A stretch of 43,315 nucleotides of DNA from the NCBI GenBank assembly GCA_028293645.1, contig JAQGOK010000125.1, positions 1 to 43,315 of the forward strand, written 5' to 3'. Under the pieces are notes generated by a model. It had not been told where the DNA came from. It did not search any database and worked only from the letters and a program-made list of their open reading frames with translations. The position numbers and the translations under genes are program-made. This DNA comes from Chthoniobacter sp. Lineage in GTDB: Bacteria; Verrucomicrobiota; Verrucomicrobiia; Chthoniobacterales; Chthoniobacteraceae. Shown piece by piece: positions 26,636-33,909 of the stretch. Every line of letters begins with the position of its first letter. Positions within the stretch are counted from its first letter, which is position 1.

Positions 26636-28141
26636 TCAGGGCACGACGAGGAAGGTGCGGCTCCTCCCGCGGCAGATGTGAAGCAACGCCCTGTCCTCGG
26701 GCCCCAGGGCGCGCACCGCCTGCTCGAAGGCTTCCGGCGTGGTCACTGGCCGCCGATTTACTTCTTCGATCACATCACCAACCTGGAGTTTATCGCCCGC
26801 GACTGAGCCTGGCTGGACCTGGTACACGGCGACGCCCTCCACGTTCTCCGGGAGCGCGTCCCGCAAGCTGCCGGGGATTTCGCCGACCTGGACGGCGGCG
26901 AGCGGATGGGAGCTCGTCGCATTGCCACGCGGCCCCCGCGGCACGCGCGGATTCGGCGACTGTTGGAGTCGTGAGAGACCGAGGTCGGCTGGCGCTTCTT
27001 CGATCGCCGCGTGCAGTGTGAGCAGCTGGCCCGCGCGCATCACCCCGAGTTCGACCTTTGCGTTCAGATCGGCCTCGGCCACGCGGCTGCGGAGGGCGAG
27101 AATGTCGGCGACTTTTTGGCCATTGAAGGTCCGGATGATGTCGTTGGCCTTCAGACCTGCCTTGTCGGCTGGCGACCCCGGAGCGACGTCGCGCACGAGT
27201 GCGCCGGCCTGGTCCGGCACCCCGAACTCGCGCGCGGTGATCGGGGTAAGACTTTCCATGTGGACGCCCAGATAACCGCGGACGACTCGCCCGTTTTTCA
27301 GAAGGCTCTCCAACGTGCGCCGGGCGGTGTTCGACGGAATCGCGAAGCTGATCCCCAGCCAGGAGCCCTCCTCGGTGTTCGAATAGATGGCGCTGTTGAT
27401 GCCCACGATCTCGCCGCGCAGATTCAGGAGTGGTCCGCCGGAATTTCCCTGGTTCACCGCGGCGTCGGTCTGCAAAAACTCAACCCGGCTATCCCCACCG
27501 GCGCGGCGGCCTTTCGCGCTGACGATTCCCTGCGTGACGGTTTCCTGCAGGCCGAAGGGATTGCCGATCGCAAAGACCATCTGCCCGACACGCACACCAT
27601 CGCTGTCGCCGAAAGGCAACGGTTCGATGTTCCTGGCGTTGATCTTCAAAACGGCGATATCGGTCTCCTCGTCCGAGCCAATCAGTTGCGCCGGCTCCTC
27701 GCGACCGTCCGTGAGTTGCACCGTGATGCGCTCCTTGTTTTCGATGACGTGGTTGTTCGTGAGGATGTGACCTTCGCGGGAAACAATAACGCCGGAGCCG
27801 AGCGAGCTTTCCTCGCGCTGCCGCGGCGGGCGGAGCCGTCGATCCGGCATGAAGTAATCGAGCGGACTGAGCATGCGCCCGCGCTGTTGTGAACGAACGG
27901 TGGTGGACGAAGTGATGCTGACCACCGATGGCACCACGGCTTCGACCAGGCGCGCATATTCCGAATCCAAAGCGGAAAGCACCTGCACGTCTTTGAGGTC
28001 GATCTTCGGTCCCGTTGCAGGCGTGTAGCGCTCCGGGACGCGACGGCCGCCGCCGATGCCCGAGCCGGACAGTTGATTGTAACGGTAGAAGCCGTAGCCC
28101 AGCAGGGCGCAAAGGAGCAGGATGAAGAACGAACGGCGCAT
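26636..28141 (-). CDS. HtrA/DegP-type periplasmic serine protease
   Basis: 501 residues. An N-terminal membrane helix (SFFILLLCALLGYGFY) places it in the envelope. The protease domain has the triad His in TNNHV, Asp in ETDIAV and Ser in GNSGGP. Two PDZ domains follow: the first at GYLGVHMESLTPI to VRDVAPGSPADKAGLKANDIIRTFNG, the second at VYQVQPGSVAGDKLQVGDVIEEVN. The linker between the two PDZ domains includes a proline/arginine-rich stretch (SPNPRVPRGPRGN). The family degrades or refolds misfolded envelope proteins. Its start lies 12 bases from the recG stop, and both are on the reverse strand, so a shared transcript is likely. Confidence 0.92.
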   Translation of the reverse strand: MRRSFFILLLCALLGYGFYRYNQLSGSGIGGGRRVPERYTPATGPKIDLKDVQVLSALDSEYARLVEAVVPSVVSITSSTTVRSQQRGRMLSPLDYFMPDRRLRPPRQREESSLGSGVIVSREGHILTNNHVIENKERITVQLTDGREEPAQLIGSDEETDIAVLKINARNIEPLPFGDSDGVRVGQMVFAIGNPFGLQETVTQGIVSAKGRRAGGDSRVEFLQTDAAVNQGNSGGPLLNLRGEIVGINSAIYSNTEEGSWLGISFAIPSNTARRTLESLLKNGRVVRGYLGVHMESLTPITAREFGVPDQAGALVRDVAPGSPADKAGLKANDIIRTFNGQKVADILALRSRVAEADLNAKVELGVMRAGQLLTLHAAIEEAPADLGLSRLQQSPNPRVPRGPRGNATSSHPLAAVQVGEIPGSLRDALPENVEGVAVYQVQPGSVAGDKLQVGDVIEEVNRRPVTTPEAFEQAVRALGPEDRALLHICRGRSRTFLVVP

Positions 28142-28153
28142 TGATTGAGAAAG

Positions 28154-30907
28154 CTAGCTGACTTGAGAAAGCATGAGTTTGCGACCCTCGGCGAGCACGG
28201 CGCGATACCGCTGGTGCTCCGGTTGTTGGAGCTGCGGATCGCGTTCGAAGATCAGGAAGGCCGCGTTGCGCGCAAGCTGCATCAGCTCGCGATCGGTGAG
28301 CAGATTCCCCAGCTTGAGCGGCGGCAAACCACTCTGCGCCGTGCCGAGAATGTCGCCCGGCCCGCGCAGCTTCAGGTCTGCTTCGGCGATCTCGAATCCG
28401 TCGGAGGTCTCTTCGAGAATGCGCAACTTCTCCAACGCTCCCTCATCCGCTTTCGGCGCATGGAGCAGGATGCAATAGCTCTTGTGCTCGCCGCGTCCGA
28501 TTCGTCCGCGCAACTGATGAAGCTGAGCCAGACCGAAGCGCTCGGAGTTCTCGATCAGCATCATGTTCGCATTCGGCACATCGATACCGACCTCGATCAC
28601 GGTCGTAGCGATCAACGCTGACGTCTCGCCGCGGCGGAAACGTTCCATGATCGCATCCTTTTCCTCCGGCGGAATCCGTCCGTGCAGCAACTCGCAGCGA
28701 AGCGGGGCGAGCAAGCTTTGCCATTTCGTGAACTCGGCCGCGGCCGCTTTGCTCTCGAGCTTCTCCGATTCATCAATCAGCGGGTAAACGATGTAGGCCT
28801 GCCGCCCGGCTTCGAGATGTTCGCGGATGAACTTCGCGGCCTCCGGCATCTTCTCCGCAGCCCGGACAGCCGTGACGATTTTGCCGCGGTTCTTCGGCAA
28901 CTCATCGAGCGTCGAAACGTCGAGATCGCCGTAGAGAGTCATCGTCATCGTGCGCGGGATCGGCGTGGCGGTCATGACCAGCACATCCGGCGCGCTGCCG
29001 TGGGCGCGGAGCCGCGCGCGCTGAAGGACGCCGAATTTGTGCTGCTCATCGATCACCGCGAGCCCGAGGTGCTCCAGCCCTGCGCCTTCGTAGAGCAAGG
29101 CGTGTGTACCAATGACGAGGTGCGGCTCGGAATCCGGGAGCGGTGCGGCGCCTTCCGGGGAGCGCAGGCCGCTGGCCTGTCCTTTCCGGCGGCCCGCCGG
29201 GAAGTCCGAACGTGGACGCGCGTCCGCCTTTTCGAACTCCCTCTCCCCGTACCAGACCCAAGGGTAATCCTCTCCCTCCCGCACCCCGCCTTCCGCCCAC
29301 GGATTGCGTACGATGTACGAGAATTTCTCCTGCAGATCGCTTTCCGATCGGATCATCCGGTCCAGCCACTCCGCTTCCCACAAAGCTCCCTCATGGTTTT
29401 CCAGGCGATTGATTTCGTGAGCGGTGAAAGACTTCACGGTGTGAAAGATCTCTGTCAGTGAGAAGAAGACCGCGCCGCCGCTCTCTGCGCTCACTTCCTT
29501 CACCGAAGGCTCGAAAAGAAGATGCACGTGGTCGGACATTACGCACGCGGCGTAAAGCGTGTAGCGCCGGTCCTTCCAGTGGAGGATGCAATCCAGGACG
29601 ATCTGCCGCGCCGACGGTGAAAGGGTGCGCCGGTTTCGAGTCGAGAAAGTGACCATGTACTTCGCCCATGGGCGCTCGAAGTGCGGAAGCCTTCGACGCG
29701 AGTAGCGGGGTTCGCTGGTGCGGGCGGTGTCGGGGGCAGCGGGTGGGTATTCGACGTCGGAGCGTTCCGGCGGGCCGCCGGACGCGACAGGCCGGCGGCC
29801 TGCGCTCCCCGATGCAGCGGCACGCTCCGCTTGCGCGAATAGCGGCAGCGGTTCGCTGCTCTCCCGCCGGGCGCCGGTGCGCAATGCCACGCGCAGACCG
29901 AGCGGTTCGCAGAGGCGCACAAAATTCAGGTAATGCTGTTCGGCGAGGATCTGGGTGGGCGCCATCAATGCGGCCTGAAATCCGGCTTCCACCACGAGCA
30001 ACATGGCGCTGAGCGCGACCAGCGTTTTGCCGCTGCCGACGTCGCCATGCAGGAGCCGATTCATCGGCCGCGCCGAGGCCAGATCCGCGCGAATTTCAGC
30101 GATGGTCCGCTGCTGCGCGCCGGTTAAAGGAAACGGCAGCGCTTCATGCAACCTGCGCATCAGCTCATCCGAAACGCAATGCGCCTCGCCCGGCAGTGCC
30201 GACTGCGCCGCGCGCTTCGCGCCGACGCACATTTGCATCGCGAAGAATTCCGTGAGCACGAGATGGCGCCGCGCGCGTTCCAGCGCCGCGAAGCTTTCCG
30301 GAAAATGAATCTGGCGCAGCGCCCATGCGCGGGGCGTCGGATCGAGCGAACTCGGAATGGAAGCCTGCACCTCGCCAAGCTGAAGCAGCACATCCCAAAT
30401 GATCCGGCGCAGCACTCGCGGAGAGAGTCCTTCGCTCGCGCCGTGCACGGGCGCGATGCGGTTCAGATGAATCGAGATCTCCGCGTCGTCTTCCACGATC
30501 TCGAATTCCGGATGCGCGATGACCACGTGCGCTCCGCTCCGTTTCGGCCGGCCATAAACGACCACGCGGTGGCCGTTCACGATCATCTTCTCGACCCAAT
30601 GCGCATTGAACCAGCGACAGAGCAACGGCTGGCTCAGCGCGTGTGATTGCTCCTCCTCGAGCAGCACGTCGAACATCTTCTGTCCGCCGCGGATTCGCCG
30701 CACGGAGGTCTTCTTCACCACGCCGCAGACGCACACCGGCTGCGCCGTTTCGCCAGTCGGGAACCGGTCAAAACGCGTGCGGTCTTCATAGCGTTTCGGG
30801 AAATGCGTGAGCAGTGCTTCCACGGTGAGCAACCCCAAGCGCTCGAGCTGTCGAACTCTCGCCGCGGGTAGCCATTCAAGGGCGTTGAGAGGCGTTTCGA
30901 GCTCCAT
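28154..30907 (-). CDS. recG: RecG ATP-dependent DNA helicase with an in-frame inserted RAYT transposase domain
   Basis: 917 residues from ATG 30907 (MELETPLNAL); RecG is usually about 690-700. The N-terminal wedge (OB-fold) domain precedes the motor: Walker A GDVGSGKT (about residue 287), motif Ia APTQILAEQH, then motif II VIDEQH (about 617), TATPIPRT and QLRGRIGRG. Between motif Ia and GTHALLYEG, roughly residues 366-584 are foreign: REP-like ends and an HUH/Y1 transposase core with H460/H462 and Tyr531. No stop or frameshift is seen. The rest adds to about 698 residues, and all RecG motifs are present on both sides. RecG remodels stalled forks and Holliday junctions. Whether it works as one long protein is unknown. 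A start upstream (30970) is less likely. Confidence 0.9.
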   Translation of the reverse strand: MELETPLNALEWLPAARVRQLERLGLLTVEALLTHFPKRYEDRTRFDRFPTGETAQPVCVCGVVKKTSVRRIRGGQKMFDVLLEEEQSHALSQPLLCRWFNAHWVEKMIVNGHRVVVYGRPKRSGAHVVIAHPEFEIVEDDAEISIHLNRIAPVHGASEGLSPRVLRRIIWDVLLQLGEVQASIPSSLDPTPRAWALRQIHFPESFAALERARRHLVLTEFFAMQMCVGAKRAAQSALPGEAHCVSDELMRRLHEALPFPLTGAQQRTIAEIRADLASARPMNRLLHGDVGSGKTLVALSAMLLVVEAGFQAALMAPTQILAEQHYLNFVRLCEPLGLRVALRTGARRESSEPLPLFAQAERAAASGSAGRRPVASGGPPERSDVEYPPAAPDTARTSEPRYSRRRLPHFERPWAKYMVTFSTRNRRTLSPSARQIVLDCILHWKDRRYTLYAACVMSDHVHLLFEPSVKEVSAESGGAVFFSLTEIFHTVKSFTAHEINRLENHEGALWEAEWLDRMIRSESDLQEKFSYIVRNPWAEGGVREGEDYPWVWYGEREFEKADARPRSDFPAGRRKGQASGLRSPEGAAPLPDSEPHLVIGTHALLYEGAGLEHLGLAVIDEQHKFGVLQRARLRAHGSAPDVLVMTATPIPRTMTMTLYGDLDVSTLDELPKNRGKIVTAVRAAEKMPEAAKFIREHLEAGRQAYIVYPLIDESEKLESKAAAAEFTKWQSLLAPLRCELLHGRIPPEEKDAIMERFRRGETSALIATTVIEVGIDVPNANMMLIENSERFGLAQLHQLRGRIGRGEHKSYCILLHAPKADEGALEKLRILEETSDGFEIAEADLKLRGPGDILGTAQSGLPPLKLGNLLTDRELMQLARNAAFLIFERDPQLQQPEHQRYRAVLAEGRKLMLSQVS
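29156..29212 (+). repeat. REP-like repeat, left end of the RAYT element
   Basis: 57 bases beginning CGGGGAGCGCAGG. It contains two palindromes, CAGGCC-GCT-GGCCTG and CCGGCGG-C-CCGCCGG. By hand alignment, 41 of the first 45 bases (47 of 57) equal the reverse complement of the right copy. Confidence 0.85.
29755..29811 (-). repeat. REP-like repeat, right end of the RAYT element
   Basis: 57 bases in inverted orientation relative to 29156-29212. On the reverse strand it begins CGGGGAGCGCAGG and has the same two palindromes (CAGGCCGCCGGCCTG-like and CCGGCGGCCCGCCGG). It is translated as part of the fusion (GSAGRRPVASGGPPERSD). Confidence 0.85.
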
Positions 30908-31072
30908 CGGCGCGACTGTGAACGACCGCGCGGCCCCCTGTCGAACGTGCTCGCCACAATTTCCAGACACCGTGGGCAGCGATCCTGCTTGAAGGCTCGA
31001 TGAGGATCGTTTCGCGAGTTGACCAACCCGACTTCGCCACTACTGTCCGGACCTTTTTTTGCCAATCGAACC

Positions 31073-31594
31073 ATGAGCCTTTCTTTGCGTATCTCTCTCC
31101 TGCCGTGCATTCTCCTGCTTGCTTTCGGGCTGGCTGAGGTGAAAGCGGAAAGCTCACTCTACAATCCGCGGGACGCTCGCTCGCTGACGCCCGAAGAAAC
31201 CTCGGTGTTTGGTCCGAAGGCTTCGAAGTTCCGCTACGATTCGCGAATGATTCGCGCCGCGCAGATCGCTCAAGACCGCGCCCGGCCGCGTTCCACCAGC
31301 AAGTGCTGGCGCTTTGTGAAACAGGCGTTGCTGGCCGCTGGCGTGGTCGATTCCTATCCGAAGACCGTTTACGCAAAGCAGGCCGCGCAGGAGTTGCCGA
31401 AGAGCTACGGCTTTAAAAAGCTCCGGACGATGGATCCCTACAAGGCGCCGATCGGCGGGGTGATCGTCTATGGCGGCAGGGACGCCGGCCACATCGAGAT
31501 CCGCACGGCGCACGGGTTTGTAAGCGATTTCACCGCGACCCGGCCTTATTTGAAGCGCCCGGTGATCGGGATCTTTGTGAAGCCTCGGGTGTAG
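31073..31594 (+). CDS. Secreted protein with a Cys/His (CHAP or NlpC/P60-like) hydrolase pattern
   Basis: 173 residues from ATG 31073. A clear signal peptide (LRISLLPCILLLAFGLAEVKA) is followed by a domain in which Cys78 (SKCWRFVKQALLAAG) precedes a helix and His140 (GGRDAGHIEIRT) begins a strand, with an SDF turn. This Cys-then-His order is the layout of papain-like peptidoglycan amidases and endopeptidases (CHAP, NlpC/P60). The match is by motif spacing only, so the assignment is tentative. An upstream start at 31019 would add 18 non-signal residues and is rejected. It is divergent from recG across 165 bases. Confidence 0.6.
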   Translation: MSLSLRISLLPCILLLAFGLAEVKAESSLYNPRDARSLTPEETSVFGPKASKFRYDSRMIRAAQIAQDRARPRSTSKCWRFVKQALLAAGVVDSYPKTVYAKQAAQELPKSYGFKKLRTMDPYKAPIGGVIVYGGRDAGHIEIRTAHGFVSDFTATRPYLKRPVIGIFVKPRV

Positions 31595-31665
31595 CGTGGG
31601 CGGGGAAGACCACCGGCGGAGCTGCTCCGGTAGGGGTGCTCCGGCCGAGCGGATGAGCAAGCCAC

Positions 31666-31735
31666 TGTAGGCGAACCTGCGAGGTTCCCAGCTTCTCCCG
31701 CAGACGCACGCGGGCAACCCAACGGGTACCCTACA
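31666..31735 (+). repeat. Double-palindrome intergenic repeat, copy 2
   Basis: About 70 bases. TGTAGGCGAACC with AGGTTCCC, a CTTCTCCCGCAGAC centre, then GGCAACCCAACGGGTACCCTACA. The outer ends TGTAGG and CCCTACA are inverted. The gap 31595-31858 has no gene; it also holds a GC-rich hairpin-like stretch (31607-31655) and the items listed at 31741 and 31802. Confidence 0.75.
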
Positions 31736-31740
31736 AATCA

Positions 31741-31756
31741 CGTGCAGCGCTGCACG
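31741..31756. repeat. 16-base perfect palindrome
   Basis: CGTGCAGCGCTGCACG is its own reverse complement and directly follows repeat copy 2. It could be a binding site or part of a larger composite repeat whose right flank (CTCACCTTCGGGAC, 31765) is shared with copy 1. Confidence 0.6.
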
Positions 31757-31801
31757 CAGGCCACACGGGCTCACCTTCGGGACCGCAGCGATAAAACCTA
31801 A

Positions 31802-31857
31802 CAATCACCAGGACGTGTGATTGAGTGTGCGACTCCGCAGCGTGCGGAGTTTTTTTG
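31802..31857 (+). terminator. Tandem hairpins, the second terminator-like, ending at the moxR start
   Basis: The first hairpin pairs CAATCAC (31802-31808) with GTGATTG (31817-31823). The second pairs ACTCCGCA (31832-31839) with TGCGGAGT (31843-31850) around a GCG loop and is followed by six or seven Ts (31850-31856). The T-run ends two bases before the moxR ATG at 31859. It may terminate the upstream gene, or work as an attenuator-like leader for the operon. Confidence 0.7.
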
Positions 31858-31858
31858 C

Positions 31859-32848
31859 ATGACCTCGGAACTCGACGAACTCAACGGCCAGATCGCCGCC
31901 TTTCAACCCGCCATCGCGGACATCCAGACGGAGATCGCCAGGGCGATCGTCGGCCAGCACCACCTCATTCGGCGACTGCTGATCGGCCTGCTCGCAAATG
32001 GTCACGTGCTGCTCGAAGGCGTGCCTGGGCTGGCGAAGACCGCGACGATCAATGCGCTCGCGCAGTGCATCTCCACGAAGTTCGCGCGCATTCAATTCAC
32101 GCCCGATCTGCTGCCGAGCGATCTGCTCGGGAACCTGATCTACAATCCGCGCGAAGGCACTTACTTCACGAAGAAAGGCCCGATCTTCGCGAATCTCATC
32201 CTCGCCGATGAGATCAACCGCGCGCCGGCGAAGGTGCAGAGCGCCCTGCTCGAAGCGATGCAGGAACGGCAGGTCACGATTGGCGAAGAGACGTTTCCTT
32301 TGCCGCGGCCGTTCCTCGTTCTCGCGACACAAAACCCGATCGATCAGGAAGGCACGTATTCGTTGCCCGAGGCGCAGGTCGATCGGTTCATGCTCAAGGT
32401 CGTGGTCGGTTATCCCAGCGAGGTGGAGGAGAAACAGATCATGCAAATGATGTCGCGCACCGCGGTTCGCGAGCCGCTGCGGGCGGTGATCGAACCGGCG
32501 ACCATTCTCGAGATGCGCGCGCTGGTGGATCAGGTCCACGTCGATGATCAGATCGCCGATTATATCGTGCGGCTGGTTTTCGCCACGCGTGAACCCGCGC
32601 GCTTCGTGCCGAAGATGCAGGGTCTGATCCGCTTCGGCGCTTCGCCCCGTGCGACGATCAATCTTTCGCTGGCAGCCAAGGCGCGCGCGTTTCTCTACGG
32701 GCGCGGTTACGTTCTGCCGGAGGACATCAAAGCGATCGGCATCGATGTGCTGCGGCATCGGGTGATCACGACCTTCGAAGCAGAAGCGGATGACGTCACG
32801 AGCGAGAAGATCGTGCAGCACATTTTGGAAACGGTGCCGGTGCCGTGA
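31859..32848 (+). CDS. MoxR-family AAA+ ATPase
   Basis: 329 residues. Walker A is the MoxR form GVPGLAKTA, Walker B is LILADEINRAPAKVQSALLEAMQE, with the sensor segment LATQNPIDQEGTYSLPEAQ and the arginine-finger and lid regions after it. MoxR proteins work with VWA proteins as chaperone-like complexes, often in envelope stress or metal-centre maturation. The ATG at 31859 sits two bases past a hairpin-plus-T-run; an upstream GTG at 31817 would read through both hairpins. It is first in a row of six genes on the same strand (moxR, DUF58, DUF4381-like, two VWA proteins, TPR). Confidence 0.92.
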   Translation: MTSELDELNGQIAAFQPAIADIQTEIARAIVGQHHLIRRLLIGLLANGHVLLEGVPGLAKTATINALAQCISTKFARIQFTPDLLPSDLLGNLIYNPREGTYFTKKGPIFANLILADEINRAPAKVQSALLEAMQERQVTIGEETFPLPRPFLVLATQNPIDQEGTYSLPEAQVDRFMLKVVVGYPSEVEEKQIMQMMSRTAVREPLRAVIEPATILEMRALVDQVHVDDQIADYIVRLVFATREPARFVPKMQGLIRFGASPRATINLSLAAKARAFLYGRGYVLPEDIKAIGIDVLRHRVITTFEAEADDVTSEKIVQHILETVPVP

Positions 32849-32849
32849 G

Positions 32850-32873
32850 CGATTGCGCGAGCAGTCGCAATCG
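32850..32873 (+). other. Hairpin after moxR
   Basis: CGATTGCG (32850-32857) pairs with CGCAATCG (32866-32873) in a perfect 8-base stem with an 8-base loop directly after the moxR stop. There is no T-run. It could reduce read-through or protect the moxR message. Confidence 0.45.
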
Positions 32874-32876
32874 ACC

Positions 32877-32959
32877 TGTAGGGGAACCCGTTGGGTTCCC
32901 CAGTCTGCAGGAGAAGTCGGAAACCTGGCCGGCGTCGGGAACCTGGCAGGTTCCCTTAC
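32877..32959 (-). repeat. Double-palindrome intergenic repeat, copy 3, inside the moxR operon
   Basis: About 83 bases between moxR and the DUF58 gene. On the reverse strand: GGGAACCTGCCAGGTTCCC, then a CTTCTCCTGCAGACT centre and GGGGAACCCAACGGGTTCCCC with CTACA at the end. It is slightly longer than copies 1 and 2 because the palindrome region is partly duplicated. It separates two otherwise operon-linked genes. Confidence 0.75.
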
Positions 32960-32969
32960 CGCCGCCGCC

Positions 32970-33896
32970 ATGGCGAAAACCATTCCCCGCCGGCGCCGAT
33001 CTCGCGAGCCGCCGATGATCCCGAAAGAGTGGCTGTCGAAAATCCGGCAGATCGAGCTGCGCACGGTGCGGCTCGTCGAGGACTTGATGGCAGGCCAGTA
33101 CCATTCCGTCTTCAAGGGCCGGGGCATGGATTTCGACGAAGTACGCGAGTACCAGCCCGGCGACGAAGTGCGGCGGATCGACTGGAATGTCACTGCGCGA
33201 ACCGGGATCGCGCACATCAAAAAGTACGTCGAAGAACGCGAGATGACGGTGATGATTTTGGTCGATGCGAGCGCGTCGAGCGAGACCGGTTCCGTGGAGC
33301 AAAGCAAACGCGAACTGGCCGCCGAGCTGGTGGCGGTGTTGGCGTTCAGCGCAATCAGCAACAACGACAAAGTCGGCGTGCTGCTTTTCACCGACGGCTC
33401 AGAAAAATACATCGGCCCGAGCAAAGGCCGGCGTCATGTGCTGCGGCTGATCAGCGAAGTGCTTTCGTACCGGCCCACGCGTCGCGGCACGAACCTCACG
33501 ACTGCGCTGCAGCACATCAATCGCGCGCACTCGCGCCGCGCGGTAATCTTCGTGATCTCCGATTTCATGGACGACGGCTTTGAGCGGGCGTTGAAGGTCA
33601 CCAGCCGCAAACACGACCTGATCGCGGTTCCGGTGATCGACGCGAGCGAGCTGCATCTGCCCGATCTCGGCTGGATGGCTTTTGAAGACTCCGAGACGGG
33701 TGAAGTGCTGGAAGTGAACACGTCGGATCCGTTCGCGCAGACTGCGTTCGCAGCAGTCGCGAAACAACGACTCGAGCGGCTCCGGCGGCTGTTTCGGATG
33801 TCCGGGCTGGACTCGATCGAGGTGCAAACGGACAAGCCGTATCTCCGCGCGCTGATGCAATTCTTCGCGAATCGCTATCGGAGGCTGCATCCGTGA
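32970..33896 (+). CDS. DUF58 protein (MoxR partner with a VWA-like domain)
   Basis: 308 residues from ATG 32970; ATG 33015 (MIPKEWLSKI) is equally plausible. The DUF58 hallmark YQPGDEVRRIDWNVTART is present, then a VWA-like fold with LVDASASSE (DxSxS-type metal site) and later VIFVISDFMDDG. DUF58 proteins sit beside MoxR ATPases in most bacteria; biochemical function is not defined. It is soluble here: no transmembrane helix is seen. It follows moxR after a repeat insertion and precedes the DUF4381-like gene by 13 bases. Confidence 0.88.
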   Translation: MAKTIPRRRRSREPPMIPKEWLSKIRQIELRTVRLVEDLMAGQYHSVFKGRGMDFDEVREYQPGDEVRRIDWNVTARTGIAHIKKYVEEREMTVMILVDASASSETGSVEQSKRELAAELVAVLAFSAISNNDKVGVLLFTDGSEKYIGPSKGRRHVLRLISEVLSYRPTRRGTNLTTALQHINRAHSRRAVIFVISDFMDDGFERALKVTSRKHDLIAVPVIDASELHLPDLGWMAFEDSETGEVLEVNTSDPFAQTAFAAVAKQRLERLRRLFRMSGLDSIEVQTDKPYLRALMQFFANRYRRLHP

Positions 33897-33909
33897 AGGA
33901 GCACTGCAC

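Larger units (their letters stand above)
29156..29811 (-). mobile_element. RAYT element (REP-associated tyrosine transposase) inserted in-frame in recG
   Basis: A 656-base element bounded by two inverted copies of a REP-like sequence, both with the same outer end outward. Inside, the protein segment beginning KYMVTFSTRNRRTLS (Met at 29656) has the features of RAYT/Y1 transposases: the HUH pair in MSDHVHLLFEP (H460 and H462 of the fusion), a WxAEWLDRMIRSESDLQEK helix, and the catalytic Tyr in SYIVRNPWAEGG (TAC at 29317-29315), then YPWVW. RAYTs cut and join single-stranded REP sequences. The element reads in the same direction and frame as recG. A typical RAYT is about 150-200 residues. Its own start could be the ATG at 29656 or a site upstream. 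Confidence 0.85.

Noticed and set aside
29539-29922. Separate reverse-strand frame of 127 codons inside the RAYT element
   Set aside because: It is out of phase with the HUH and Tyr residues, and the recG frame contains the whole transposase pattern.
31805-33424. 539-codon reverse frame over moxR and the DUF58 gene
   Set aside because: It lies opposite the MoxR Walker motifs; the composition is Arg- and His-rich and it has no start context.
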